A stretch of DNA of 64,000 nt from Osmia lignaria lignaria. Its lineage: Eukaryota; Arthropoda; Insecta; Hymenoptera; Megachilidae. The stretch is taken from the NCBI RefSeq assembly GCF_051020975.1, contig NC_135046.1, positions 4,712,001 to 4,776,000 of the forward strand, written 5' to 3'. Positions 12,016 to 21,807 of this stretch are shown here, in pieces. A program made the position numbers and the translations under genes. Under the pieces are notes generated by a model that had not been told where the DNA came from, did not search any database, and saw only the letters and a list, made by a program, of their open reading frames with translations. Within the stretch, counting starts at the first letter, position 1, and the number at the start of each line of letters is the position of its first letter.

Positions 12016-12346
12016 GTGAATTTGTTTAAACTTAAACTTTGTGCTTTGAAAAGCGGGCCACTGGCGTCGGGAGTGGGGATGCCAGACGCCTTTGCACGCG
12101 GCTCGAGTAAAAGTCGACACAGGGTGCGACCCCCGGTATCGGCCACATGCCAGGCACCACAGATGGGTACCAATGTGGTAGGCGTGAAGGACTCCGAAGT
12201 AAATAAGGTTCCAGACCTTTCTTTACTGCCAATGTCGGTTGCCGTGGGGTTTTAGTAAGTAGGAATCTCACACTACCCCACCGCCCACCCCCAGGGGTCG
12301 GTGTGGGGGTCATATGCAAGATTTCCCTACGTTAAAAAAAAAAAAA
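12016..12346. other. GC-rich segment ending in a poly-A tract, possible retroelement fragment
   Basis: Base composition jumps to clearly GC-rich relative to both sides. It holds short frames of 79 aa (plus, 12016-12255) and 95 aa (minus, 12032-12319), neither recognised. The segment ends in C-rich and G-rich runs and then 13 consecutive A (about 12334-12346). The A-tail could mark the 3' end of a non-LTR retroelement copied into the larger element. The evidence is composition only. Confidence 0.3.
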
Positions 12347-12574
12347 CATTTACAGCCATTAATTCGAGCAAACGTACTGGCTGCGGCACCGTTATCAATC
12401 TTTCAACGTAGAGCGAAGCATCAGTCTTAAAGCAACCGACGAGGGGTGCAGATCTACCTGCTAAACATGCATATATCCGTATTATATTTTCTGCGTTCAT
12501 TTAATTTGCTGTATTTATCTTCTTAGCTTATTGAATAAACTCATTAAGAGGACGAACATGTTGATTTTATTACT

Positions 12575-12757
12575 CCCGTGTGCATCCTTTACATCCCTGA
12601 TTCTGCAGTATTTACATCCCAGCATTCCTTACATCACTGCATCCTTTACATCTCTGCTTTCTTTATATCTTTGCATCCTTTACGCCTCTATTACCCTTAC
12701 ATACCTGCGTTCCTCACATCTCCGTATGCCTTACATCACGCTATCACTTACATACTT
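12575..12757 (+). repeat. Degenerate ~17-bp tandem repeat, left array
   Basis: Roughly ten diverged units of the type TTACATCNCTGCATCC. The order TTACATCCCAGCATTCC at about 12610-12630 is repeated on the minus strand in the array at 13468-13580, so the two arrays are inverted copies. The 125-codon frame spanning this region is an artefact of the repeat. Confidence 0.75.
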
Positions 12758-12783
12758 GAAATCACGCTTTCGGTGTTCGTCAC

Positions 12784-13465
12784 AGCGCCTTCGGGCGGTA
12801 GAAAAGGGAATTAAAGCTCGCAGAAATTTTGGCCCTCTGGCGGCAAAATTTGAACTAAAATGTCGACGTCGAATCAGCGCCCTCTGGTGGCAGAAAAGGG
12901 AACTATAGCTCGCAGAAAATTTGGCCCTCTGGCGGCAAAAATTTGAACTAAAATGTCGACGTCGAATCAGCGCCCTCTGGCGGTAGAAAATGGAACTAAA
13001 GCTTGCAACCATTTTGGCCACCTAGCGGTAAAAATTTGAACTAAAATGTCGACGTCGAATCAGCGCCCTCTGGCGGCAGAAAATGGAACTAAAGCTTGCA
13101 ACCATTTTGGCCCTCTAGCGGCAAAATTTTGAACTAAAATGTCGACCTTGAATCAGCGCCCCCTGGCGGCAGAAAATGGAACTAAAGCTTGCAACAATTT
13201 CGGCCCTCTAGCGGCAAAAATTTGAACTAAAATGTCGACCTCGAATCGGCGCCCTCTGGCGGCAGAAAATGGAACTAAAGCTCGCAGCAATTTTTCCCTC
13301 TAGCGACAAATATTTGAACTAAAATGTCGACCTCGAATCAGCGCCCTCTGGCGGCAGAAAATGGAACTAAAGCTTGCAACAATTTTGGCCCTCTATCGGG
13401 AAAAATTTGAACTAAAATGTCGATCTCGAATCAGCGCTCTCTAGCGGTAAAAAAGGGAACTAATT
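12784..13465 (+). repeat. ~92-bp tandem array carrying CTCF-motif-like sites
   Basis: Seven to eight head-to-tail units with a period of 92-93 bp and about 90% identity by eye. Unit starts (GAATCAGCGCCCTCTGG) fall near 12871, 12963, 13055, 13148, 13241, 13334 and 13427. Each unit is itself two diverged ~46-bp halves, one reading GCGCCCTCTGGCGGCA then GAACTAAA, the other GGCCCTCTAGCGGCA then GAACTAAA. The first half differs by one base from the core of the animal CTCF binding motif as usually written on this strand (GCGCCCCCTGGTGGC, where C or T is tolerated at the fifth C). All sites point the same way. Frames read across the array are artefacts. Confidence 0.9.
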
Positions 13466-13467
13466 AA

Positions 13468-13580
13468 TGTAGGGGAATAATGATACAGGAATATAAGGGA
13501 TGTCGTGATGTAAGGAATGCTGGGATATAAGAAGTGGTGGGATGTAAGGGATGCAGGGAAACAAAGGATACGAGGATACA
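13468..13580 (-). repeat. Degenerate ~17-bp tandem repeat, right array (inverted)
   Basis: On the minus strand this reads CCCTGCATCCCTTACATCCC, then CCAGCATTCCTTACATCAC, matching the left array at 12575-12757 in reverse orientation. Together the two arrays flank the central ~92-bp array symmetrically. Confidence 0.75.
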
Positions 13581-14152
13581 ATGATTTGGGAGTAGTCCTT
13601 GCGAGGTCTATGAAAAGAATGAAAAGAATAAATAACTGCCGAGGGAAGCCTTGGTCCATAAAGAGTAGGAATAGAATAAATAAGATTATAAAATCATAAA
13701 TTATTCCTCTTTGATGAGCTTAAAATGATAGAAGAATTTAAGTCAATCAAATAAATAGCTAAGAAGAGAAATTACGAGGATTTTAAATAAATAACTTAGA
13801 AATGACATTCGGTAAATTAAGTAATAACTTAGTTGCTTATTTCAAATGATTTATTTACCAAAATGCATGAAGTGAATACAAGTTTGTCAAACAATTACAA
13901 TAATAATTGTTCAGTTTTGTGCTGCTTTTGACTGATTTAAAAAAAAGATAGAATCAAAGGGAGTGAAAATTGGGTCTTTTCCGATGTCAGTTTGAGGTGC
14001 GGTAAAAGAGTGACTGGTGAAACAGGCACGATTATCATACTGGTTGTGCTCTTCGCATGCAGATCATCTGAGGGTGTCTGGGAGCCCCTAAATCATGACC
14101 CCCTGAAAACAAAGGCATGTTCAGTCTTCTACATCTGTAGTCACTGACGAGA

Positions 14153-14539
14153 CTGTACGTATTTGAGCATTTTGACAGCTCGAAAAATTATTAAAATATA
14201 TTTTATGGTACAATTTAATACTAGATAGTATTTAGGTTTCAATTGTACTGACAATGTATTCTATTTTATAAGCTAAACGGATAATAAAGAAGGTAAAGAA
14301 ATTTTTCGCGGTATACTGTGCGGGTAAACTTGTATATCTTTATAAAAAAATACATTTGTTTGATAGTAGTTCAAATTTTTTATTTCATTTGAGAAATGTC
14401 GATTTGAAGAATATCCAAGAAATACCTATTATTTACTGAAATACTTAAATGATGTTTATTTTTGGATAGGTTAGGCGGTTCAGAGGTCCTATTAACATTG
14501 TGCCCTCCTACTTACCTAACGGTAACAAAGCACTGAAAA
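14153..14539 (+). promoter_or_regulatory. Promoter and 5' UTR region of SLC30A9 (inferred)
   Basis: This is the unique AT-rich DNA between the repeat element and the SLC30A9 start codon. It must hold the promoter or the last 5' UTR part of that gene, but no core promoter element can be picked out with confidence. Confidence 0.35.
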
Positions 14540-17324
14540 ATGTTACACAGAACTCCTAATCTTCGGAGATTTCTTCAAAATATTAGCAGTCATAGTAAAG
14601 ACTATTTGTACGTTTTTCAAGTAGGGTATACAAGGAGGCATAGCAGCACTTTGATAAAGTGTAACTATGGTGCAAAGTGCAAGTTACATATCACTGCAAA
14701 TTCTCAGAAGGTTTTTACCAACAAAATAGGGTATCCAGAGGAAATGAGATGGATACTTGCTGCAATGCCAAGGTCAATTTCTATATTCACAAAAGTACAA
14801 AAAGAACAATCAGGAAACATAAATAAGCCAGAGGATGAAGCGCAACAAACAATAATAGAATTAAAAGAAGAAAACTTAGGACAATTGAAGGAGAGAAAAT
14901 TAGATGTTAAATCTACTTCTGTGGGTGATAATCAGAATAAAAAAGAAAAACAAGCATCAGGTACAAGCAGTCTTATGATAACAAATGTTTGATTCTTTTT
15001 ATTAATTGTTTAATTGTTCATGATTGTAAACATTTTTTGATATTAGGTAAAAAGAGAAGTAAGATGGATAAAAGTGTATCTTCCTTAGAACGTAACTTTA
15101 TCACACCTGTTAGAGCTATGTGTGATTTTTTACTAAAACCTTCTGATCTTGAAAACTTACCAAAGACTAAAAGAAGATCTCCATATGAATTTGAACCACC
15201 AATTACTGTATATTGGAGAAAAGATGTTGAGGCAAAGTAAAGCACTTTAAATAAAATGCGATGAGATGAACATTTATAGCAATGCTCAATACATTTCATT
15301 TTATTTTAGAGCATTGGAAGTTTGGGGATCAAAGGAAGCCTTAAAGAAAGAGCTCCTTAAAAAAGAACTGGAACAAAAGGCTTACCAACAAAGTAAATAA
15401 TTACTTTCTGTTACATAAAATACAATTTTTGCTTTAATCCTTTGACTGCTATGGACGCACATATGCGTCCGATGAAAGCTATCGGTGCAGACTATGGACG
15501 CGTATCTGCGTTCATAGATTATTTCTTGTATATATTAATTATAATTAAATAAAAGTTAGCAACGCATATTACTAATTACACACCATATGTTATCACATTC
15601 TAATGATATGACAAAACACTGAAAAAGAAAAACAAATGAAAAAATAAACTGAGAAATGAAATGGAATAAAAAGAAAAGTAATAAGTGTTATTATCTTGAT
15701 TCTTATTTCGTACACACAGAACCCCCAGGCATAGAATCCCCAGCAGTCAAAGGGTTAATCTTTATTGTTTTGCAGATATATTTACTGTTAAGAGAAGGCT
15801 CCGAGATTACAGACGAGAAATGGGCAGTAAAACCGAGTTTGTGCAAAAAGAGGGCCTTTTTGGAAGATCTGGTACTGTCGTTTTAATTGCGAGTCTAATG
15901 TAAGTTTTATTTTCGGTATTTCTCTGAAGAAACATTGTTTTCAGCATACTTAAATCAATCTTTAAATCTGTTTAAGCAATGGCAGTAATTTCGTATTCAA
16001 GTTATGTGCATGGATATACACCGGGTCGCATAGTATGTTTTCGGAATGTGTGCACTCTGCCGCGGATACTTGCAATCAATTAATATTAGCGTACGGTATC
16101 CATAAGTCAGTACAGGTACATACAAATACAAGTGAATTAAAAAAAAAAAAAAACAAAGGTATCTGCCATGCTAATATTCATACAAAACATTTCAGGATCC
16201 TAATCCTGATCACCCATATGGTTACACTAATATGAGATACGTTTCTTCTTTGATATCTGGTGTTGGTATCTTTTGTGTGGGTACTGGTTTATCAATTTAC
16301 CATGGAATTCATGGTCTTCTTCATCCTTCGGCAGTAGAGTCCTTCTATTGGGCATATGTTCTCTTAGCCGGTTCCTTGGTATCTGAGGGAGCGACATTAT
16401 TAGTAGCAATACAATCAATTAAAAAAGGAGCAGAGGAGAAGCGACAAACATTTAAGGAATATGTATTAGGAGGGCAAGATCCTTCAGTAAACGTCGTCCT
16501 TATGGAAGATTTCGCCGCTGTATGTATTTAGCAAACAAACGAAATGGTCTTATTAAAAATTAAACACCGCTTTAAACTCGATAGGTACTTGGCCTTATTT
16601 GTGCTGCTAGTTGTATGGGTCTAACTTCCTGGCTAGAAAATCCAGTGTATGACTCCGTTGGATCTCTTTTAGTGGGTGGCCTTCTTGGCGCAGTGGCAAT
16701 GTTTATAATTCATACAAACGCGACCGCTTTAATTGGAAGAAGTATATCTCAAGATGACCTTGATAAGATCAATGCGGAGTTAGAGTCAGACATAATGGTA
16801 ATGTTTTTGTGGTCACATTATCGTCATTATGAAAACGGATGTTTTCATAAATTGATTATACATTAGGTTATATCGCATATTATGATAGGTTCGAGCAATT
16901 CACGACGTTAAAGGTATTGATATGGGCAATAATGTAGTTCGATATAAAGCCGAAATTGATTTCGATGGCAGAGAATTGACAAGATCGTACCTCGATAAGA
17001 ACGATCTCAACGAGATGTTAAAGGTACTAAAATAAGATTAAAAAATAGAACATTATTATTCAAATCTTTTTACCTTTAGGAAGTACAACGAATGGAAAAC
17101 ATTGATGAATTGGAAGGGTTTATGTTGAAACATGGCGAAGGTATCGTTGATACAGTCGGTGGAGAAGTAGACAGAATGGAGCTAAAATTAAAGGTTTCGT
17201 AAAGTTTTCTACTTAAAACGTATGGATATCTAATTACTTATTAACATTTCTATTTTCTTCTTTTTTTCAAATATTGTAGAAGAATCATCCAGAGATTCGA
17301 CATTGCGACTTGGAAATCCTGTAA
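14540..17324 (+). CDS. SLC30A9: Zinc transporter 9 (ZnT9), cation diffusion facilitator family
   Basis: Ten coding exons: 14540-14960, 15047-15236, 15310-15392, 15776-15899, 15977-16115, 16196-16519, 16585-16797, 16889-17023, 17080-17193 and 17280-17324. All phases agree, giving 595 aa (human 568). The first ~150 residues are a variable, basic, Ser/Thr-rich leader that fits a mitochondrial presequence. Then comes the conserved region around NFITPVRAMCDFLLKP, the NIFTVKRRLRDYRRE block, and the cation-efflux membrane domain. This includes GSHSMFSE and the HxxxD metal site HSAAD (299-303), SLISGVGIF, GSLVSEGATLLVA, and AASCMGLTSWLENPVYDS. The cytosolic tail VRAIHDVKG to IRHCDLEIL is nearly superimposable on the vertebrate protein. 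ZnT9 exports zinc from mitochondria. A TTAA element sits in intron 3. The next gene, TMEM237, follows 520 bp downstream on the same strand. Confidence 0.96.
15434..15758. mobile_element. TTAA-bounded MITE in SLC30A9 intron 3
   Basis: It starts TTAATCCTTTGACTGC and ends in the inverse of TTAACCCTTTGACTGC, matching at 15 of 16 positions. The element is 325 bp long, has an inner palindrome GGACGCACATATGCGTCC, and does not disturb the flanking splice sites. The 76-codon frame across its right end and exon 4 is not a separate gene. The TTAA target and CCYTT ends suggest a non-autonomous piggyBac-type element; compare 22049-22277. Confidence 0.6.
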
Positions 17325-17378
17325 ATACTTCGTACGAAGTACGAAAGTAAATGCGATACACGATGTAAATACTGTTTA

Positions 17379-17397
17379 ATATATATATATATATATA
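17379..17397. repeat. (TA)n microsatellite in the SLC30A9 3' UTR
   Basis: About nine TA units, 55 bases after the stop codon. Confidence 0.85.
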
Positions 17398-17468
17398 GCA
17401 CCGTCAAGCTTATTATTTATATACGATAGGTATAGCACATGTGTTTTCATTTATAGATCGAAAAGAAA

Positions 17469-17474
17469 AATAAA
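17469..17474 (+). other. Candidate poly(A) signal for SLC30A9
   Basis: AATAAA about 145 bases after the SLC30A9 stop codon. It leaves about 370 bases before the TMEM237 start codon. Confidence 0.5.
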
Positions 17475-17844
17475 ACAAACAAGTTCGGATGTCCTATTTA
17501 TAAAATGATTGTTCAGTTCCTTTTTTAATCCCATGAATACATAACACAAATTTAATTATAACAAATGCAATTAGGTAAAGACGATTAGCGTCTTAATTGT
17601 TAGTGTTCTATATTACATATTACGAATTATCGATTTCTCAGAAATACTCACCCTCACGATAAGTGAATCAAACTGACAACAAAGCGTTACTATGGATACT
17701 TTCCTCTATTTATGCATGACAGAGCTGTCTAGAGCTTCCCGTATCACCAAATACATTGTACAGCGTGTATGTGTTAAATATGATATGGTTTAATTGTGAT
17801 TCAGAAAAAATTAAACGTTTTTACATGATCTGTGAGGCTGTAAA

Positions 17845-19400
17845 ATGAGTCGTCCTCGCGAAAGGCTCTCCCGACGATGGAGTACCCTTGATACGACTTC
17901 TAAGAGAAAGGATTCAACCAGTAGTGGTGAATCTTCGTCGCCTACCAATGATATCGAGTATTCACCACCTGTGAAAAGTACCAGCACACCTTTAAGAAAC
18001 AGGTGGTCGGATTTAGAAGAAATCAACAGGTCTCCGCAAACGCGACATGCCCGAGGAAAGGTTGAAGATATAGAAACGACGTCCTCGGATGAAACGAGAT
18101 TGCAAAGACACAAAGTAGCTCGAGGAAAGCATCAGGATAACCGCGAAAGAGCGAAGAAGGGAAGATACGATCGTCGTGGGAAACGAAAACACGACAGACA
18201 GTCTGAGGAGTTGGAAAATGAAAAGCAGAAGGAAACTGCTACCTCGGAATCGTCTGAGGAGGATAATGGCGAAGGGGATGCAGAATGTTCCAAACGAAAG
18301 AGACGAGGATTTCGAGGTAAAAATGTGTGAAACGATTAACATATTCAAATTTAAATTATTAACAATTCTGATCCAATGCTGGTTGCAGAAGATAACGAAT
18401 TACCAATTACGGAGATCCTGAGGCGATCCCAAGAAAACGCTCGGACGAAATACGAGCAACAACCACCGTTTCCGGTACTGACAACGGATAAGATTTACGT
18501 GCAATATAGAGATGGTTTCAGTGCTATGAAAATCAATCAGTCAAAAGAATCTCGAGATAGAGACAAAGAAGGCACAGTAAGAGACATAGATATCCCTGAG
18601 AATCAAAGTTCTCCACCTATAAGGATAGCTGTTCTGATTCAAAAGTTTTGGAAGAAGACCGGGCTTGTGTATCAAGGTCTCCTAGGTGGTATGGCTCTCA
18701 TGCATTTTATAATGGTACATCTTCAATTTTAATTTCCTTCAAATGCTCGTTTCTTTTTATTACATAATATTGTTTGTATTTCAGTTGCATATATTTTTTG
18801 ATACTTCCATGGAATTCGTTGCTGAGTACTCGATGATCAGCGAGATTTATTCTAGTATCTTTTCTCTCCTTGTCACTTTGAGCATCGTGTCCAGTTTCGA
18901 TAAGTATGACTGTGTTTTGTATGAAAATCAAATTATTAAAAAGAGAGCTATTAATGTTGATGAATCTTTAGATTCGACCTGGCTCGATTCGACGTGGAAC
19001 ATCTGCGTGAAATCTATCTCGATTACAACAAAGCTGTTATCGCTGTGCCTTTATATTTAATTACCTTCTGTCTTCATCAAGTCTCCTTGAAGATCGACAA
19101 TCAACTGAGCTTGGCACGCTATCGCAATTCAAACGACAGCCTCTTGGAAAACGTGAGCAGAAATAAAGTATTTCCACGTAAAATATCATCCTCCAACGTT
19201 GAGCAATTTCATTTTAGGTCACCGACGTTCAGACCGTTCTGGACGATTTACACAGTTGGCAGAAGATATCTATGTCGAAAGATTTGTTTGCGGTATTCTC
19301 ATGGTTGTTCGTTTCTCTTGGTACCAAAGACGACGCGTTTCTTATTTACTTACTATCCATGGAAAAGTATGCGAACGACGTCGAGTCATCCAGCCAATAA
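17845..19400 (+). CDS. TMEM237: Transmembrane protein 237, ciliary transition-zone protein
   Basis: Five coding exons: 17845-18316, 18389-18714, 18785-18903, 18972-19152 and 19218-19400. The phases are consistent and give 426 aa (human about 408). The N-terminal half (about 1-165) is highly charged and Ser/Arg/Glu-rich, as in the family. Next come LPITEILRRSQ and a four-span membrane domain: GLLGGMALMHFIMLHIFF (about 253-270), a second span ending SSFDKFDLARFD, a third around IAVPLYLITFCLHQ, and a fourth around FAVFSWLFVSLG. TMEM237 works with the MKS/JBTS complex at the base of cilia; in an insect this would act in ciliated sensory neurons and possibly sperm. The start is the first Met of the open frame, 25 bases after a stop-rich leader. 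The stop codon overlaps an AATAAA. Confidence 0.93.
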
Positions 19401-19567
19401 AAGGAATTATTTTATTATTTTTATACAATCCTCTTTTTTCTTCTTCTTCATTCGAATCAGGAAATACGATTTCAATAATTTTATTCGTAACAGAATAGGG
19501 TGTCTGATATGTACAATATTTATAAAGTTTCTAAACACTAACAGACAGTACATGTACACGTGATACC

Positions 19568-19573
19568 AATAAA
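19568..19573 (+). other. Candidate poly(A) signal for TMEM237
   Basis: AATAAA about 170 bases after the TMEM237 stop codon. Another AATAAA overlaps the stop itself (19397-19402) but would leave almost no 3' UTR. Confidence 0.5.
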
Positions 19574-19599
19574 GAAGACAATAACGTTAAGAATAAAAT

Positions 19600-21800
19600 A
19601 ACGTGTATAACGCCTTGGCGTGATAGTAAAATATGTATCTTATAAACTTTGTCTCGTGTGTAACATTGATTCGACGATTGCGTTAAAGCAAGAATTGACG
19701 AAAGACTAAAGATATAATTAACAGAGAATCACGTGATTCTGGAATTTGTACATGCAATACACGTGCAATCGTCGATACAACTCACACGCTTTTTTCATTC
19801 CATTCGTTGTACGACAAACGTAGCGATTGTTTATAAATAATGCGCGAAAGGCTTGTGTCGATCGGCGAAGCAACAGATAAATAGATAAATACTGTACGTA
19901 CATTTACAACACTAACGCATCCTCTCTCTTTACACCGTAGATAATTTAAAATATCTCTCAACTTAACGCTATTCATCAAGGCACTGTTTTTACAGTTCTG
20001 TTCGAGTTCAACTCTATCAATGTTACATTTTCTTTTATCGTTTAAAATCTTCGACACGCGTCCTTGAATTGTACGACGAACGACCTATAAGATTCATCGT
20101 CGTTTTGTCGAATAAATTATAAAAAAAGATTCTCGTAGCTACACCTAGCTATTCTTTTTTCCTTTTTCAATTTTTCATGAAAAATCAGGACGACTGAGTG
20201 GTCCATTTTATCGACAAACAGGGTCTGCTTGTCCCGAAGGAATAGCGGTGTGCTTTGACCACTGGAACGTCGTAATTTTATTAGCTAAGAACGCTAATTT
20301 CATTTCTCGCATACAGAGTGGAGAAGTAATTCCTTCACCTATGATATTTTTTTGGAAATACGAAAGAATACTGTGCTGACGGCACAGCCAGAAAGGGGTG
20401 AAAAAAGGTATTTTTATTTTAAAAAATCCGCCGAAAATACGTGGCGCCACTTACTGTTTGGCGCTAAAAAGGAGCTTTTCGATTTCGCCGATAGGGAGCT
20501 CAAAAATATGCTTACAGTAGTTCTTCAATTCACCGTTACACGTCGCTACTATAGAAAAGCGGGTTAATTAAATTATAGCTTACAACTGTCCTAAGCAATA
20601 TTTCTTCGCATTTCTAAAAAATAACATCTCAGGTGGATAAATACTTCAGCCTGTACGATGAAATATACCTTTAGAAACATTTGTGCGGATTCGTAACGGC
20701 AGTATACAAAGAGACAGCGCGATTTGTACGGGAGGGATTTCGCTAACAGTGAAACTGAATATGTTTAACATAGCAGAGATCATCTGTCGCGAATGACGAA
20801 CATTATAATCGATGTTCGATTAGAAGAAATCTTTCTTCCTTCTAAACGAAAGAAGATACTTTGGATCTTTGATGCCCAACCGTGATGAGGAGCATACGTG
20901 CTCTCCTTGAATCGATCAAAAAGGATCTTCGTTAAAACGTTTTCTCTAAAATCGTCATGGGTACAATTACATAGGGACAATAGAGGTGTTCCTTTCTTTT
21001 TGGGCAGTGGTCAAGGATTCATTGAGATTCATTCGAAGACTTTTCAGCATCTCTCTGCTTTTCCTCGACCGATCAAAGAGACGAAAGAAGGAAGTCCTGT
21101 GTTCGTTTGAACGACGAGTGAGAAACTGGTTTCCATTCATCCCTGTTTCTCATCGAATCTCAATATCTCGGTAACTTGGCTCTAGTTTCTTCTTTTCGCT
21201 TGTTAACTCGTACCTCTCTTTGATTCCTGCATAGCAAGAAAGTCAGGAAAGAAAGGGAGACCCTTTGAACGTTTCCATTGTAGGAATAATCGTTGCGGTG
21301 GCGGCTTCAATTCACGCACGATCTCCTCTTTTATTTTCTTGCTAACAACTGTTTCTTTCCCTTGGAACCCTTATACAGGTTGGCGCGAAGAACGTGGTAG
21401 AAATGGGCAGAGAGCGATACCTTTTTGGAGGGTATATAACAAATCGAAACACATTTCACCCTGATATAAAAAATTGTAGAATATTAAAAAATTTTGAATA
21501 TTAAAATTTTAATATCGAACTGGCACCCTCTGGCCATTTGTATTGCGTTCCTTTAACCACACCCTGTACATTTGGTGAAAGGGAAAGAAATCGGGCAGGA
21601 ATGCTACAGTCTCCCTTTGTGAGAGGCTGCAGAAGAGCGTCAGAAACGTAGGAAATGCTGAATGGCGAACGACGGAAGACGGGGATCCCTTTGGATGGCC
21701 GCTCCTCTTCGCTTCCGCCCCGACGATCAAACGGTTCCGGCGTCGTTCTGCATGTATCTGCACCAGGAACGGCCGTTGTTGTTGCTTTCGCGAATTTCAA
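19600..21800. other. Convergent intergenic region and likely 3' UTR of the tetraspanin
   Basis: TMEM237 (plus) and the tetraspanin (minus) converge here. No coding sequence was recognised. Short palindromes occur, for instance GTGGCGCCAC near 20.44 kb. Minus-strand AATAAA hexamers, such as at 21330-21335, could end the tetraspanin transcript. Confidence 0.5.
21330..21335 (-). other. Candidate poly(A) signal for the tetraspanin
   Basis: AATAAA on the minus strand, about 475 bases past the stop codon at 21808-21810. Other hexamers further on cannot be excluded. Confidence 0.3.
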
Positions 21801-21807
21801 GCAATTC

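Larger units (their letters stand above)
11954..14152. mobile_element. Composite element with inverted ends and inverted internal arrays (foldback-like)
   Basis: The ends are inverted copies of each other. The left end at 11956-12013, read on the minus strand, and the right end at about 14095-14152 share GAAAACAAAGGCATGT, then GTCTTCTAC, then ATCTGTAGTCACTG. Moving inward there are a GC-rich block (12016-12346), an array of a ~17-bp repeat (12575-12757), a central ~92-bp tandem array (12784-13465), and an inverted copy of the 17-bp array (13468-13580). No transposase frame is visible. Tandem repeats inside inverted arms are the hallmark of foldback-type DNA elements, but the superfamily cannot be named from sequence reading alone. 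Confidence 0.5.

Noticed and set aside
12531..12908. 125-codon plus-strand frame rich in Leu, Tyr and Thr
   Set aside because: It is produced by the 17-bp TTACATC array and the start of the 92-bp array; no start context or family.
12731..13021. 96-codon minus-strand frame with repeated RRRHFSSNF
   Set aside because: It is the ~92-bp tandem array read in translation; the repeats have no independent coding features.
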